64,000 bases of DNA. Origin: Streptomyces mirabilis (GTDB lineage Bacteria > Actinomycetota > Actinomycetes > Streptomycetales > Streptomycetaceae). Shown one piece after another: positions 34,700 through 44,800 of this stretch. The stretch covers positions 8,122,001 to 8,186,000 of the forward strand of contig NZ_CP074102.1 in NCBI RefSeq assembly GCF_018310535.1, written 5' to 3'. The notes beneath the pieces were generated by a model that had not been told where the DNA came from, made no database searches, and was given only the letters and a program-made list of their open reading frames with translations. Every line of letters starts with the position of its first letter. The first letter of the stretch is position 1. Made by a program: the position numbers and the translations under genes.

Positions 34700-35448
34700 G
34701 CGACCGTCGCCTCACGAGCCCCCGTCCGCCGGCCGGCGCCACGCACCCGCTGGACAACCCCGCCCTCGCCTCGCTGACCGGCCCGCACGCCCACTTCGCC
34801 GAACGCCGGGGCAGCGTCCTGCGCTATCCCGTGGACGTGTCGCCGTGGCTGGCCCTGCCCGACCACCCGACCGACGACGACTGGGCGGACCTCGCCGCCC
34901 TCGTCGGCCCCGGCGGCGAGGCCCCGCTGGCCGGTTTCAACGGGCCGACCCCGGAAGGCTGGGAGGTGGCCTTCAGCCTGGACGGCGTCCAGCTCGTCGA
35001 CGACGGACTCGCCGCGGCGCCGGCCGCCGAAGCGGTGCGGCTCGGCTCCGCGGACGTACCCGAGATGCTGGACCTGGTGGAGCGCACCAGGCCCGGCCCC
35101 TTTCTGCCGCGCACCGTCGAGCTCGGCACCTATCTCGGCATCCGGCGCGGCGGCGCGCTGATCGCCATGGCGGGGGAGCGGCTGCACCCGCCGGGCTGGA
35201 CCGAGATCAGCGCGGTCTGCACCGACCCGGGCTTCCGCGGCGAGGGGCTCGCCTCCCGCCTGATCCTGGCCGTGGCGCACGGCATCCGCGAACGCGGCGA
35301 GACCCCCTTCCTGCACACCGCCGCGAGCAACACCAACGCCATCCGGCTCTACGAGTCCCTGGGCTTCAAGCTGCGCCGCAGCACCCGGTTCATGGCGGCA
35401 CGGGTTCCGGAGCACCTGACGGACGGCCAGGCCGTGGGGGTCCGTTGA
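34696..35448 (+). CDS. GNAT-family N-acetyltransferase
   Basis: A 250-residue protein. The C-terminal ~140 residues are a GNAT domain with motif A visible as VCTDPGFRGEGLASRLILAV (R/Q-x-x-G-x-G/A type) near residues 176-195 and motif B as NTNAIRLYESLGF near 214-226. The N-terminal ~110 residues are a second, degenerate GNAT-like half, as in other FR47-like bacterial proteins. Translationally coupled to the quinone oxidoreductase. Acceptor unknown; it may detoxify an amine or act on a protein. Confidence 0.88.
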   Translation: MSDRRLTSPRPPAGATHPLDNPALASLTGPHAHFAERRGSVLRYPVDVSPWLALPDHPTDDDWADLAALVGPGGEAPLAGFNGPTPEGWEVAFSLDGVQLVDDGLAAAPAAEAVRLGSADVPEMLDLVERTRPGPFLPRTVELGTYLGIRRGGALIAMAGERLHPPGWTEISAVCTDPGFRGEGLASRLILAVAHGIRERGETPFLHTAASNTNAIRLYESLGFKLRRSTRFMAARVPEHLTDGQAVGVR

Positions 35449-35479
35449 CCGCTCCCGAATGGCCTTCGGTGGTGAAGCC

Positions 35480-35938
35480 TCAGCCCCCGGAGGCCTTCGC
35501 GGTGGGCGGCGCCCCGGCCGCCGCCGTGTTGTACCGCACCAGATAGGCGGCGAACCGCTCCAGGTCCGCCGCCGGCCAGTCCGCGAGCCGCTCACGGAAC
35601 GCGATCCGGCGGCTGTCGGTGACCTGGGCGAGGATGCGGGTGCCCGCCTCCGTCAGCTGGAGCACCTGCACCCGGTGGTCCTCGGGGTCGACTCGGCGTT
35701 CGATGAGCCCGGCCCGCTCCAGGGCCGCCACTTGCCGGCTCACCGTGGACTTGTCCAAGGCATAGTGCGCGGCGAGGTCGGTGGCACGACAGCCGCCGCT
35801 CTCCTCCAGATGACCCAGCAGGGTGTACGAGACCAGCGACAGCTCCGGATGCATCCGCCCCGCCGAGGCCCGGGCGCGGCGGGCGAAGGCCGTCATCTCG
35901 CGCTGGATGGTCTCGACGGACGCGTCGGCTGCACTCAC
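35480..35938 (-). CDS. MarR-family transcriptional regulator
   Basis: A 152-residue winged-HTH protein. It has the recognition region CRATDLAAHYALDKSTVSRQ near residues 49-68, the wing RRVDPEDHRVQVLQLT near 80-95, and a C-terminal dimerisation helix. I start at the GTG preceded by GGAAGGAG; an in-frame ATG nine codons upstream has no ribosome site and lies inside the probable operator. It likely represses itself and, judging by a shared operator word, the fadH gene 1.3 kb away. MarR proteins of this kind usually respond to aromatic or lipophilic compounds. Confidence 0.9.
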   Translation of the reverse strand: MSAADASVETIQREMTAFARRARASAGRMHPELSLVSYTLLGHLEESGGCRATDLAAHYALDKSTVSRQVAALERAGLIERRVDPEDHRVQVLQLTEAGTRILAQVTDSRRIAFRERLADWPAADLERFAAYLVRYNTAAAGAPPTAKASGG

Positions 35939-35955
35939 GGGAGCTCCTTCCCTCT

Positions 35956-35975
35956 CTAGTTGCATAGTACAACTT
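35956..35975. promoter_or_regulatory. MarR operator candidate in front of its own gene
   Basis: AGTTG-CATAGTA-CAACT (35959-35975) is an imperfect palindrome immediately upstream of the MarR ribosome site. It shares the exact 11-mer CTAGTTGCATA (35956-35966) with the fadH upstream palindrome at 37164-37177. Confidence 0.6.
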
Positions 35976-36227
35976 GGTGGCCCGCGGCAGGCGGAGGCTT
36001 GGCGGTCCGCGACCGGCGGAGGCGAGGCAGGGCCTCCGTCGCCGTCCGGCCCTTCCTGTAAGGTGACCGTCCTGGCTGCGGACCATCCCAGCCCGGGAGT
36101 TGCCGAGGAGGTGAGACCCATTACCGCTGTGTCAGGTCGGGTGCTCTCATCTCAGGACCCTGCGGATCGCCGCCAGTAGGTGACCGCGAGAGCGCCCTTC
36201 GGCTCACCGAAAGGCTTCTCGGCTCTC

Positions 36228-37010
36228 ATGCCCCCTGTTTCCGATTCCGTTGTCGCCGCGCTCCGCTCCGCGGGCTGTGTCTTCGCCGAGGACGAGGCGG
36301 AGTTGATCCTCTCCACCGCCCGCACCCCGGACGAGGTCACCGCCATGGTGGACCGTCGTGTCTCGGGACTTCCCCTCGAACACGTCCTCGGCTGGGCCGG
36401 GTTCCACGGCCTGCGCATCCTCGTCGAGCCGGGTGTCTTCGTACCCCGCCGCCGCACCGAGTTCCTCGTCGACCAGGCCGTGGCTCGCGCGCGCGGCGCC
36501 TCCCTCGTCGTGGACCTGTGCTGCGGCTCCGGCGCGGTGGGCGCCGCACTGGCCGCCGCCCTCGGCGGCCCCGAACTGCACGCCGCGGACATCGACCCGG
36601 CCGCCGTGCGCTGCGCGCGCCGCAACGTCGCACCCTTCGGCGGGCACGTCCACCAGGGCGACCTGTTCGAGGCGCTGCCGGACACCCTGCGCGGCCGTGT
36701 CGACGTCCTCACCGCCAACGTGCCGTACGTTCCCACGCACGAGGTCGGCCTGCTGCCCCCGGAAGCCCGCGACCATGAGCCGCTCGTCGCCCTCGACGGC
36801 GGCGCGGACGGCCTCGACATCCTGCGCCGTGTCACCGCCGAGGCGCCCCGCTGGCTGGCCCCGGGCGGCTGCCTCCTGGTCGAGACCAGTGAGCGCCAGG
36901 CACCCGCGGCCGTCGAGGCCTTCGCCCGCGGCGGCCTGACCGCCACGCTGGCCGTCTGCGACGAGCTGTACGCGAACGTGGTGATCGGCACCAGGTCCCG
37001 GGCGGCCTGA
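36228..37010 (+). CDS. PrmC/HemK-like protein N5-glutamine methyltransferase
   Basis: A 260-residue SAM-dependent methyltransferase. Motif I is VVDLCCGSGAVGAALAAALG near residues 94-113 and the substrate-binding NPPY motif appears as NVPYVPTHEVG near 164-174. The N-terminal helical region EHVLGWAGFHGLRILVEPGVFVPR (in two parts) matches PrmC-type enzymes. It is probably a paralogue of the release-factor methyltransferase rather than PrmC itself, because NPPY is altered and no prfA is adjacent. ATG at 36228 chosen; a GTG at 36180 is possible. Confidence 0.83.
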   Translation: MPPVSDSVVAALRSAGCVFAEDEAELILSTARTPDEVTAMVDRRVSGLPLEHVLGWAGFHGLRILVEPGVFVPRRRTEFLVDQAVARARGASLVVDLCCGSGAVGAALAAALGGPELHAADIDPAAVRCARRNVAPFGGHVHQGDLFEALPDTLRGRVDVLTANVPYVPTHEVGLLPPEARDHEPLVALDGGADGLDILRRVTAEAPRWLAPGGCLLVETSERQAPAAVEAFARGGLTATLAVCDELYANVVIGTRSRAA

Positions 37011-37047
37011 CCCGCGAGGCGGGCTCGGCGAGCGCCCGGGCCCGCCC

Positions 37048-37139
37048 GTCGCCATGGAACGGGGCCTGCCGTCGCCACGGAGCGGGGTCGGCCGTCGCCA
37101 CGGAGCGGGGTCGGCCGTCGCCACGGAGCGGGGTCGGCT
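37048..37139. repeat. Four 23-bp tandem repeats
   Basis: GTCGCCACGGAGCGGGGTCGGCC occurs at 37071-37093 and 37094-37116, again at 37117-37139 with only the last base changed, and in a more diverged form at 37048-37070. The array fills most of the space between the PrmC-like gene and the fadH operator. No gene lies in it. Confidence 0.9.
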
Positions 37140-37163
37140 CTCGTCAAGTGACCTCCGCCATTG

Positions 37164-39248
<2,085 letters not shown>

Positions 39249-39312
39249 CCGGGCGAGCCGCGGCCGGGCGGTAGCGCCCGGGGCCTCGGTCCGGCGTCCC
39301 TAGGATGACCCC

Positions 39313-39906
39313 ATGTCACTCCCGCACGCGATCCTCACCGCCCTGCTCGAGAAGCCGTCGTCGGGCCTCGAACTGACCCGGAGGTTCGACAAGTCGATCG
39401 GCTACTTCTGGTCGGCGACGCATCAGCAGATCTATCGCGAGCTGGGAAGACTGGAGTCCGAGGGCTACATCCGCGCCCTGCCGTCCGAACAGCCGGCCCG
39501 GGGGCAGAAGAAGAGCTACGAGGTGCTACCGGCGGGCCGCGACGAACTGGCCCGCTGGACCTCGGCATCCCAGGACCCCAGGCCCATGCGGGACACGATG
39601 CTGCTGCGGCTGCGCGCCTCGGCCGTCGTCGGCACCGCGGGCATCGAGACGGACCTGCGCCGCCATCTCGACCTGCACCAAAGGCAGTTGTCCGAGTACG
39701 AGCAGATCCAGAAGCGCGACTTCCCGCCCGGCAAGGATGCCCCCCAGGACCGGCTGCGGCATCTGGTGCTGCGGGCCGGAATCGACCTGGAGACCTTCTG
39801 GACCCAATGGCTGACCCATGCGCTGGACGAGTTCGAGCACCTCGACGAGCAGTCACCCGCACCCGAAGCCGTGCCTGATGCCGTGCCTGAAGACGTACGC
39901 GAATAG
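39313..39906 (+). CDS. PadR-family transcriptional regulator
   Basis: A 197-residue PadR protein. The winged HTH is in residues 1-80 (HAILTALLEKPSSGLELTRR, then HQQIYRELGRLESEGYIRAL), followed by the long C-terminal helical Vir domain with ETDLRRHLDLHQRQLSEYEQ. The C-terminus carries a small Pro/Ala/Glu repeat (EAVPDAVPEDV). It follows fadH by 64 bp in the same direction and may be cotranscribed, giving fadH two candidate regulators in the region (MarR and PadR). Confidence 0.9.
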   Translation: MSLPHAILTALLEKPSSGLELTRRFDKSIGYFWSATHQQIYRELGRLESEGYIRALPSEQPARGQKKSYEVLPAGRDELARWTSASQDPRPMRDTMLLRLRASAVVGTAGIETDLRRHLDLHQRQLSEYEQIQKRDFPPGKDAPQDRLRHLVLRAGIDLETFWTQWLTHALDEFEHLDEQSPAPEAVPDAVPEDVRE

Positions 39907-39929
39907 GGGCCGTCCTTTCGACCGGAGTC

Positions 39930-39963
39930 GGCCGTCCAACGGACCGGAGTCGGACGGACGGCC
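39930..39963 (+). terminator. Possible stem-loop after the padR gene
   Basis: GGCCGTCC (39930-39937) and GGACGGCC (39956-39963) pair across an 18-nt loop, 24 bp after the PadR stop and 30 bp before the convergent secreted-protein stop. The 12-mer GACCGGAGTCGG is also duplicated here (39920, 39942). Confidence 0.4.
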
Positions 39964-39992
39964 GCCGGTGCGACGGAGTCCGGGATCGGAGC

Positions 39993-40559
39993 TCAGAGCC
40001 GGTGGGGCTTGGCCCGGCGGCGCAGGAACCAGGCCGTCGCCACGACGCCCGACGTCACCAGCGCGCCGCCGCCCACCAGCGTGGCGGTCCTGTAGTCCTT
40101 GGTGGCCCCGCCGAGACCGCCCAGCACGCCGCGCGACGGCGAGGAGGGCAAGGAGGTCGAGGAGATTCTGGGGGGCGTGGAGATTCTGGGGACCGCGCTG
40201 GTCGAGACGATGATCGACTGCGTACCGGCCGTCGTCCCGTCCTGGCAGACCACGATGACGGTATAGGTGCCGGCGCTGACGTTGGACCAGACCGCCGACT
40301 GAGTGGTGCTCGTTCCGGACAACGGCATCTGGCGGCCTTGGGAGAAGTTCACCTGCCCACTGGCGAGCAGCGAGGCGCCGCCGAAACTACTGCCTTTGCT
40401 CGGGCAGGAATTGGTGGTGACCGAGACGCTGGACCCGCTGGTGCTCACCGAGATCCCCGAACCGAAGGCGGCGGCCGACGGAGCGGTCAGGGTGAGCGGA
40501 AGCGCAGCGACGGCGGTCACGGTCAGGCCGGAGCGGAGAAATATCTGAGAAGTACGCAT
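39993..40559 (-). CDS. Secreted, C-terminally membrane-anchored small protein
   Basis: A 188-residue protein with an N-terminal signal peptide (LTVTAVAALPLTLTAPSAAA, cleavage near residue 31). It has a Ser/Thr-rich mature domain with two Cys (TNSCPSKG and VVCQDG) that could form a disulphide, a Pro/Ser linker, and a C-terminal transmembrane helix with a basic tail (TSGVVATAWFLRRRAKPHRL). It is displayed on the cell surface; no LPxTG sortase motif is seen. The ATG follows GGAGGG at a good distance. Function unknown; the domain looks Ig-like in composition. Confidence 0.78.
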   Translation of the reverse strand: MRTSQIFLRSGLTVTAVAALPLTLTAPSAAAFGSGISVSTSGSSVSVTTNSCPSKGSSFGGASLLASGQVNFSQGRQMPLSGTSTTQSAVWSNVSAGTYTVIVVCQDGTTAGTQSIIVSTSAVPRISTPPRISSTSLPSSPSRGVLGGLGGATKDYRTATLVGGGALVTSGVVATAWFLRRRAKPHRL

Positions 40560-40747
40560 AGGACTGCCCTCCAGCGGCACGGTTGGCGGTACATCCCATG
40601 CGCCGCCGAGGATTGGAAAGGCCCGTGCTGCCTCAGGGAGAGCCAATGCGCCCTGGGCTCGGGGCGCACGTGGACGGGGACCGGGCAGGTGACGAATTCG
40701 TTCGTCCGGCGGATGAATCCCGCGTTTTGCGGGTGATTCTCTCTGCG

Positions 40748-40833
40748 GTGATGACAGATGACAGATGACAGATGACGGGTGACAGATGGCGAAATCTGTC
40801 ATCTGCTATCTGTCATCTGCTATCCGTCATCAC
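40748..40833. terminator. Long hairpin built from ATGACAG repeats, overlapping the LysR stop
   Basis: A left arm (40748-40787) and right arm (40794-40833), each 40 nt, pair at 33 of 40 positions around the loop GGCGAA. The arms are themselves made of the 7-bp tandem word ATGACAG/CTGTCAT. The right arm contains the stop codon of the LysR gene, so it is probably its terminator, with an unusually long stem and low GC for this genome. Confidence 0.75.
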
Positions 40834-41762
40834 CACGCGCGGCCCGCCTGCAGCAGCCGCTCCCGGACGACCGCCACGTGCGGGTTGTCCGACGCACCCG
40901 GCCGCTGGGTGAGGTAGCCGGTGTTGATGGGCGGTTCCTCGGGGGACAGCAGGGGCACCAGGGCACCGGAGGCCAGTGCTTCGAGGCACAGATAGCGGGG
41001 GAGCACGGTGATCCCGGCGCCCGCGACCACCGCGGCCAGCACGCCCCGCAGGTCGGGCACAGTGATCGAGGCCTGGCCGGTCAGTCGTACGCCGAACACG
41101 TGCCGCCAGTAGCGCCGGGCGATGGGCAGATCCTCGGCGTAGGTCACCAGGGGTGCCCCGTGCAGCGCGGCGGGCCCCTCGGCCGCCACCCGGGCCGGGT
41201 CGACGCGCTCGGCCCACGACGGGGCGGCGACGAGCACGAACTCCTCGTCCATCAGCGGCACGGCGGTCAGGGTGCGGCCGCGCGGCCGGGTCGTGGCGAT
41301 GACCAGGTCGAAGCGGCCGCCGCGCAGCCCGGCCAGCAGCTCGTCGGTGAGGCCGGGAGTGACGCGCAGACGTACGCCCTGTGCGGTCAGCGGCGCCAGA
41401 GCGGGCAGGACGCGTGTGCACAGCAGCTCGGCCGGGCCTGCCAGGTGCACCGGGTCCGGTGGCTGGTCGGCGCCGGCCCCGCGGCGGTCCGCGACCGCCG
41501 CGAGCGCGTCCAGGGGCGCCGCGACTTCCGCGGCCAGTTCGTCGGCCACCGACGTGGGCACCACACCTCGTGGCTGCCGTTCGAACAGCTCCCGTCCCAG
41601 TTGCTCCTCCAGTGACCGCATCTGCGTCGTCACCGTCGGCTGGGACAGACCGAGCAGCCGCGCGGCGGCCGTGAACGACCCCGCGCGGTGCACGGCGAGG
41701 AAGGTGCGCAGCAGGGAGATGTCCAGGGGAGCCGTCGAGGTATCGGGTTCGCTATGGGGCAC
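40830..41762 (-). CDS. LysR-family regulator
   Basis: A 310-residue LysR protein. The HTH is in residues ~14-75 (LLRTFLAVHRAGSFTAAARL, LGLSQPTVTTQMRSLEEQLG, RELFERQPRGVVPT), followed by a periplasmic-binding-like effector domain to the end. GTG start at 41762; no better start is seen downstream, although the ribosome site is weak. The adjacent genes (surface protein and FnIII lipoprotein) are not enzymes, so the regulated target is not obvious. Its stop codon lies inside a long hairpin. Confidence 0.9.
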   Translation of the reverse strand: MPHSEPDTSTAPLDISLLRTFLAVHRAGSFTAAARLLGLSQPTVTTQMRSLEEQLGRELFERQPRGVVPTSVADELAAEVAAPLDALAAVADRRGAGADQPPDPVHLAGPAELLCTRVLPALAPLTAQGVRLRVTPGLTDELLAGLRGGRFDLVIATTRPRGRTLTAVPLMDEEFVLVAAPSWAERVDPARVAAEGPAALHGAPLVTYAEDLPIARRYWRHVFGVRLTGQASITVPDLRGVLAAVVAGAGITVLPRYLCLEALASGALVPLLSPEEPPINTGYLTQRPGASDNPHVAVVRERLLQAGRAW

Positions 41763-41783
41763 AGGGGTGAGCCTACGGTTCGC

Positions 41784-42785
41784 CTATTTCGCAGTGCCCG
41801 CATTCCCGCCCGTGGCGGAGCCCGTCGTCACCGTCCGCTCCACGGAGAACCCGCCCCAGGTGCCGTCCGGCAGCTTCGCCCTGATCCGCACCCGGTACGC
41901 GACCCCGGCCTCCCGTCCCACGTAGAAGCTGTAGGTGGCCCTGCCGCTGGGCGGTGTGCCGCCCCAGACGAGCGAGGTCGCCTGTCGTCCGTCCAGGTCG
42001 ATCCGGTACTCGGTGATCACTCCGTCCGTCCGCGGTGGCAGCCAGGAAAGGTCGAGGTAGTACGCCCCGTCCGTGCGGTGGGAGGTCGCGCGGAACCCGG
42101 TCGGCGCGGTGCCGCGGCCGTCGTCCGCGCCCGGCGCGGTGGTGAGCCGGACGGCGGCGCTCGCGGGGGAGAGGTTGTCCGCCGCGTCGCGGGCTCGCAC
42201 GGTGAAGGCGTACGCGGTGCCGGGCCTCAGCCCGGTGACGACGGTCGCCGTCTGTCCGCCGCCCACGCTGTGGATCTTCGAGCCGCCCTGGTAGACGTCG
42301 TACGAGACCACGCCCCGGGAGTCCGTCGACGCCGACCACTCCAGCTGGGCCGCCCGGCTCCCGACCGCCCTGCCGTGCGGGTGTCCGGGGCGGGTCGGGG
42401 GCGTGCGGTCGGCGGCGACCTCGACCGGTGTGGTGGCGCGCACCGGCTCGCTGGGCGGTCCGGGGTTCCCGTCGGCGTTCAGCGCCCGGACCGTGAAGAC
42501 GTACTTCGTGGACGGGACCAGTCTGGTGACGTCCACCATGTGTTCGTCGCCGGGCACCCGCTCGACCCGTGTGGTGCCGCGGTACACCTCGTAGCCGGTG
42601 ACCTTCACGTCCCCCGAGATGCGGTTCCACATGACGTGCACGCTGGTCGCGCTGCCCGCCGTCGCGGTGACCCCCATCGGGGCCGGGGGCAGCCGCTCGC
42701 CCCCGGCGTCGGCTCCCGCACCTCCTCCGCACGCGGTGAGGACGAGCAGTGAGCCGCAGATCAACCCAAGGGAAACGCGTCGCAC
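41784..42785 (-). CDS. Fibronectin type III lipoprotein
   Basis: A 333-residue lipoprotein. The signal peptide VRRVSLGLICGSLLVL ends in the lipobox LTAC with Cys18, after which comes a Gly-rich spacer and three FnIII domains (about 35-130, 135-225 and 230-330). These are recognised by repeats such as VTGYEVYRGTTRVERVPG, VVSYDVYQGGSKIHSVGGGQ and ITEYRIDLDGRQ. GTG start with GGGAAGG eight bases upstream; 20 further in-frame codons upstream are rejected. FnIII arrays in actinomycetes sit on secreted carbohydrate-active enzymes; here they stand alone, presumably as a binding or scaffold protein. A GH75 gene is divergent. Confidence 0.87.
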   Translation of the reverse strand: MRRVSLGLICGSLLVLTACGGGAGADAGGERLPPAPMGVTATAGSATSVHVMWNRISGDVKVTGYEVYRGTTRVERVPGDEHMVDVTRLVPSTKYVFTVRALNADGNPGPPSEPVRATTPVEVAADRTPPTRPGHPHGRAVGSRAAQLEWSASTDSRGVVSYDVYQGGSKIHSVGGGQTATVVTGLRPGTAYAFTVRARDAADNLSPASAAVRLTTAPGADDGRGTAPTGFRATSHRTDGAYYLDLSWLPPRTDGVITEYRIDLDGRQATSLVWGGTPPSGRATYSFYVGREAGVAYRVRIRAKLPDGTWGGFSVERTVTTGSATGGNAGTAK

Positions 42786-43150
42786 AGGTCTGCCTTCCCT
42801 CGACGGGATTGGTCTGTACCTATAAGACACGGATGACGCGGCCACATCAAGGGGGCGGTGGCCGTTCGTCGGACCGTCCTCGGGCTACGTATGCTGATGG
42901 CTGACGCGGTGTGAACTCGCCCTCTTGTCAGGGGAGTTCGTACCCACGGCGCGGACCGCTGTCGTCGCTGATGCCGCGCCGGCGAGGGCGGTCGAGAGGC
43001 CCGGGTCGACCACGGCTCGGGCCCTCGGCCGCAATGCACCCGCCGGGCCCGCTGTGCACCGTCCGGCCCCTTCCCGGTGGACGCATCGTCAGAAGCACGC
43101 CAAATTTTGCTAAATGACCGTCAATGTCCCCCATGAGAGGGTCTCTTATC
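42786..43150. other. Divergent intergenic region, 365 bp
   Basis: Holds the promoters of the FnIII lipoprotein and chitosanase genes. An AT-rich patch CAAATTTTGCTAAATG at 43101-43116 stands out from the GC-rich background 35 bp upstream of the chitosanase start and may be part of its promoter. No gene seen. Confidence 0.45.
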
Positions 43151-43837
43151 GTGCGTGTTCAGTCGCTGACGCTGGCCGCGGCCGGCGTGGCCCTGCTCGC
43201 TCCCGCCCCGTTTCCCGCCGCCCGTCCGAGCCCGCCCGTGGCGGTGCGGGAGGGGAAGGTGCGCGCCGCCGATCTGCTCGCCAAGGTCCGTGACTGCGTG
43301 CCCGTCTCGAAGGGGCGCTATCGCTCCGACGCCGGCGCCCGCGCCGAGATTCCCGTCTGCGGCGCGCGGGGTGCGGTGTTCTGGAAGGCCGACATGGACA
43401 TCGACTGCGACGGCCGCCCCGGAATCCTGTGCAACGGGCGGACCGACTCGCTCTTCTCCGGGACCACCGCGTATCAGCAGTCCGACGGGCGGTACCTGAG
43501 CGCCGAGACCCTCCCGTACGTCGTCGTGCCCACACCCAGTGGCATCTGGGACCACCGCGCCCATGGCATTCGCGGCGGCTCGGTGGCCGCGGTGATCTAC
43601 CAGGACCGGGTCCAGTACGCCGTGGTCGGCGACACCGGACCGCGCGAAATCATCGGCGAGGCCTCGTACGCCACGGCCAAGGCGCTCGGCATCCGCCCCG
43701 ACCCGCACGGCGGCGGGGCGAGCTCCGGGGTCACCTACATCGCCTTCAAGAACTCCCGGGTGTCGCCCATCGAGGATCACGAGGCAGCCGTGACGGCGGG
43801 TGAACGGCTGGCCCGGGAGTTCGTGCGCAGCGGTTGA
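43151..43837 (+). CDS. Glycoside hydrolase family 75 chitosanase
   Basis: A 228-residue secreted endo-chitosanase. A signal peptide covers residues 1-26 (SLTLAAAGVALLAPAPFPAA). GH75 signatures are FWKADMDIDCDGRPG near residues 77-91, which carries an essential Asp, and the C-terminal VVGDTGPREIIGEAS near 159-173, which carries a second acidic residue. Several Cys suggest disulphides. I choose the GTG preceded by GAGAGGG; ATG codons at 43124 and 43133 lack ribosome sites. It hydrolyses chitosan outside the cell. The family is mainly fungal and actinobacterial. Confidence 0.88.
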   Translation: MRVQSLTLAAAGVALLAPAPFPAARPSPPVAVREGKVRAADLLAKVRDCVPVSKGRYRSDAGARAEIPVCGARGAVFWKADMDIDCDGRPGILCNGRTDSLFSGTTAYQQSDGRYLSAETLPYVVVPTPSGIWDHRAHGIRGGSVAAVIYQDRVQYAVVGDTGPREIIGEASYATAKALGIRPDPHGGGASSGVTYIAFKNSRVSPIEDHEAAVTAGERLAREFVRSG

Positions 43838-43874
43838 GCGGCCGCGGTGTCGGTTGCATCAGGACCCAAGGCCG

Positions 43875-44639
43875 TCAGACCGCCGCCCAGCCGTTGTCGA
43901 CGGGCAGGATGGCGCCGTTGATGTTGCTCGCCGCGTCCGAGGCGAGGAACAGGATGGCGGCGGCCTGCTCCTCGGCCTCGGCCGCGGTGCCCACATTGCC
44001 CATGTACGAGGCGAGGACCTGCGGGCCGAGGGCGTCGCGGTCGGCGTCCACGGTGATGGCGGTCTTCGTGCCGCCGGGGGCGATGGCGTTGGCCCGAATG
44101 CCCTTGTCGCGGTACGTCACGGCGAGGGACTTGGTGAGACCCGCGATGCCGTGCTTCGAGGCGGTGTACGCGGCGCCCGCGGCGCTGCCGCGCAGGCTCG
44201 CCTCGGAAGCGGTGTTCACGATGGAGCCCTTGCCGGCCTCCAGCATGTGAGGCAGCACCGACCGGGTGAGCAGGAAGGGAGCGGTGAGGTTGACCCGGAT
44301 GACCCGCTCCCACTCCGCGTCGCCGACCTCACCGACCGCCGACATGCGGTCCATGATCCCGGCGTTGTTGACCAGCACGTCCACCCCGCCGAACTGCTCC
44401 ACGGCGGTCGTGGTCACCCGGTCGACCACGGTCTGCTCGCTGAGGTCGCCCGTCACGGCCACGGCGGTGCCGCCGGCCGCTGCTATCTCCTTGACGACCT
44501 TCTCGGCGCCCTCGGCGTTGAGGTCGGCCACGAGGACCCGGGCGCCCTCCGCGGCGAAGGCCAGGGCGGTGGCCCGTCCGATTCCGGAGCCCGCTCCGGT
44601 GACGATGACGCTGCGGCCGGCCAGTCCAGTGGTGCTCAT
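43875..44639 (-). CDS. Short-chain dehydrogenase/reductase
   Basis: A 254-residue classical SDR with TGAGSGIGRA near residues 13-22, NNAG near 91-94, Ser in NTASEAS and canonical YTASK, and the usual C-terminal NGAILPVDNGW. It is divergent from a TetR gene with a strong palindrome between them, so it is probably repressed by that TetR and induced by its own substrate or a toxic relative. The ATG at 44639 is chosen because 26 upstream in-frame codons run through that operator. Confidence 0.92.
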   Translation of the reverse strand: MSTTGLAGRSVIVTGAGSGIGRATALAFAAEGARVLVADLNAEGAEKVVKEIAAAGGTAVAVTGDLSEQTVVDRVTTTAVEQFGGVDVLVNNAGIMDRMSAVGEVGDAEWERVIRVNLTAPFLLTRSVLPHMLEAGKGSIVNTASEASLRGSAAGAAYTASKHGIAGLTKSLAVTYRDKGIRANAIAPGGTKTAITVDADRDALGPQVLASYMGNVGTAAEAEEQAAAILFLASDAASNINGAILPVDNGWAAV

Positions 44640-44695
44640 GACGTGCTCCCAGAAGTGCGTGCGTAGGGCGACGAGGTCGTCGCGCACACAGTACG

Positions 44696-44722
44696 ACTTA
44701 ATGTCTCTCAATGACATAAAGT
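44696..44722. promoter_or_regulatory. TetR operator candidate between SDR and TetR genes
   Basis: ACTTAATGTC (44696-44705) and GACATAAAGT (44713-44722) form an inverted repeat with 9 of 10 matching positions and a 7-bp centre. It is AT-rich against a GC-rich background and lies in the 161-bp divergent region, as expected for a TetR site controlling both genes. Confidence 0.75.
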
Positions 44723-44800
44723 CTGGGGCCGTTTTCGAGATCGTTAGAATCGCGGCAGCCCCGGGCGGCCGCCGCCCGTCGTCGAGTCGAGGAGTCGTCA

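Noticed and set aside
37048..37139. CRISPR array
   Set aside because: The 23-bp units are contiguous without spacers and no cas genes occur in the window; it is a tandem repeat.
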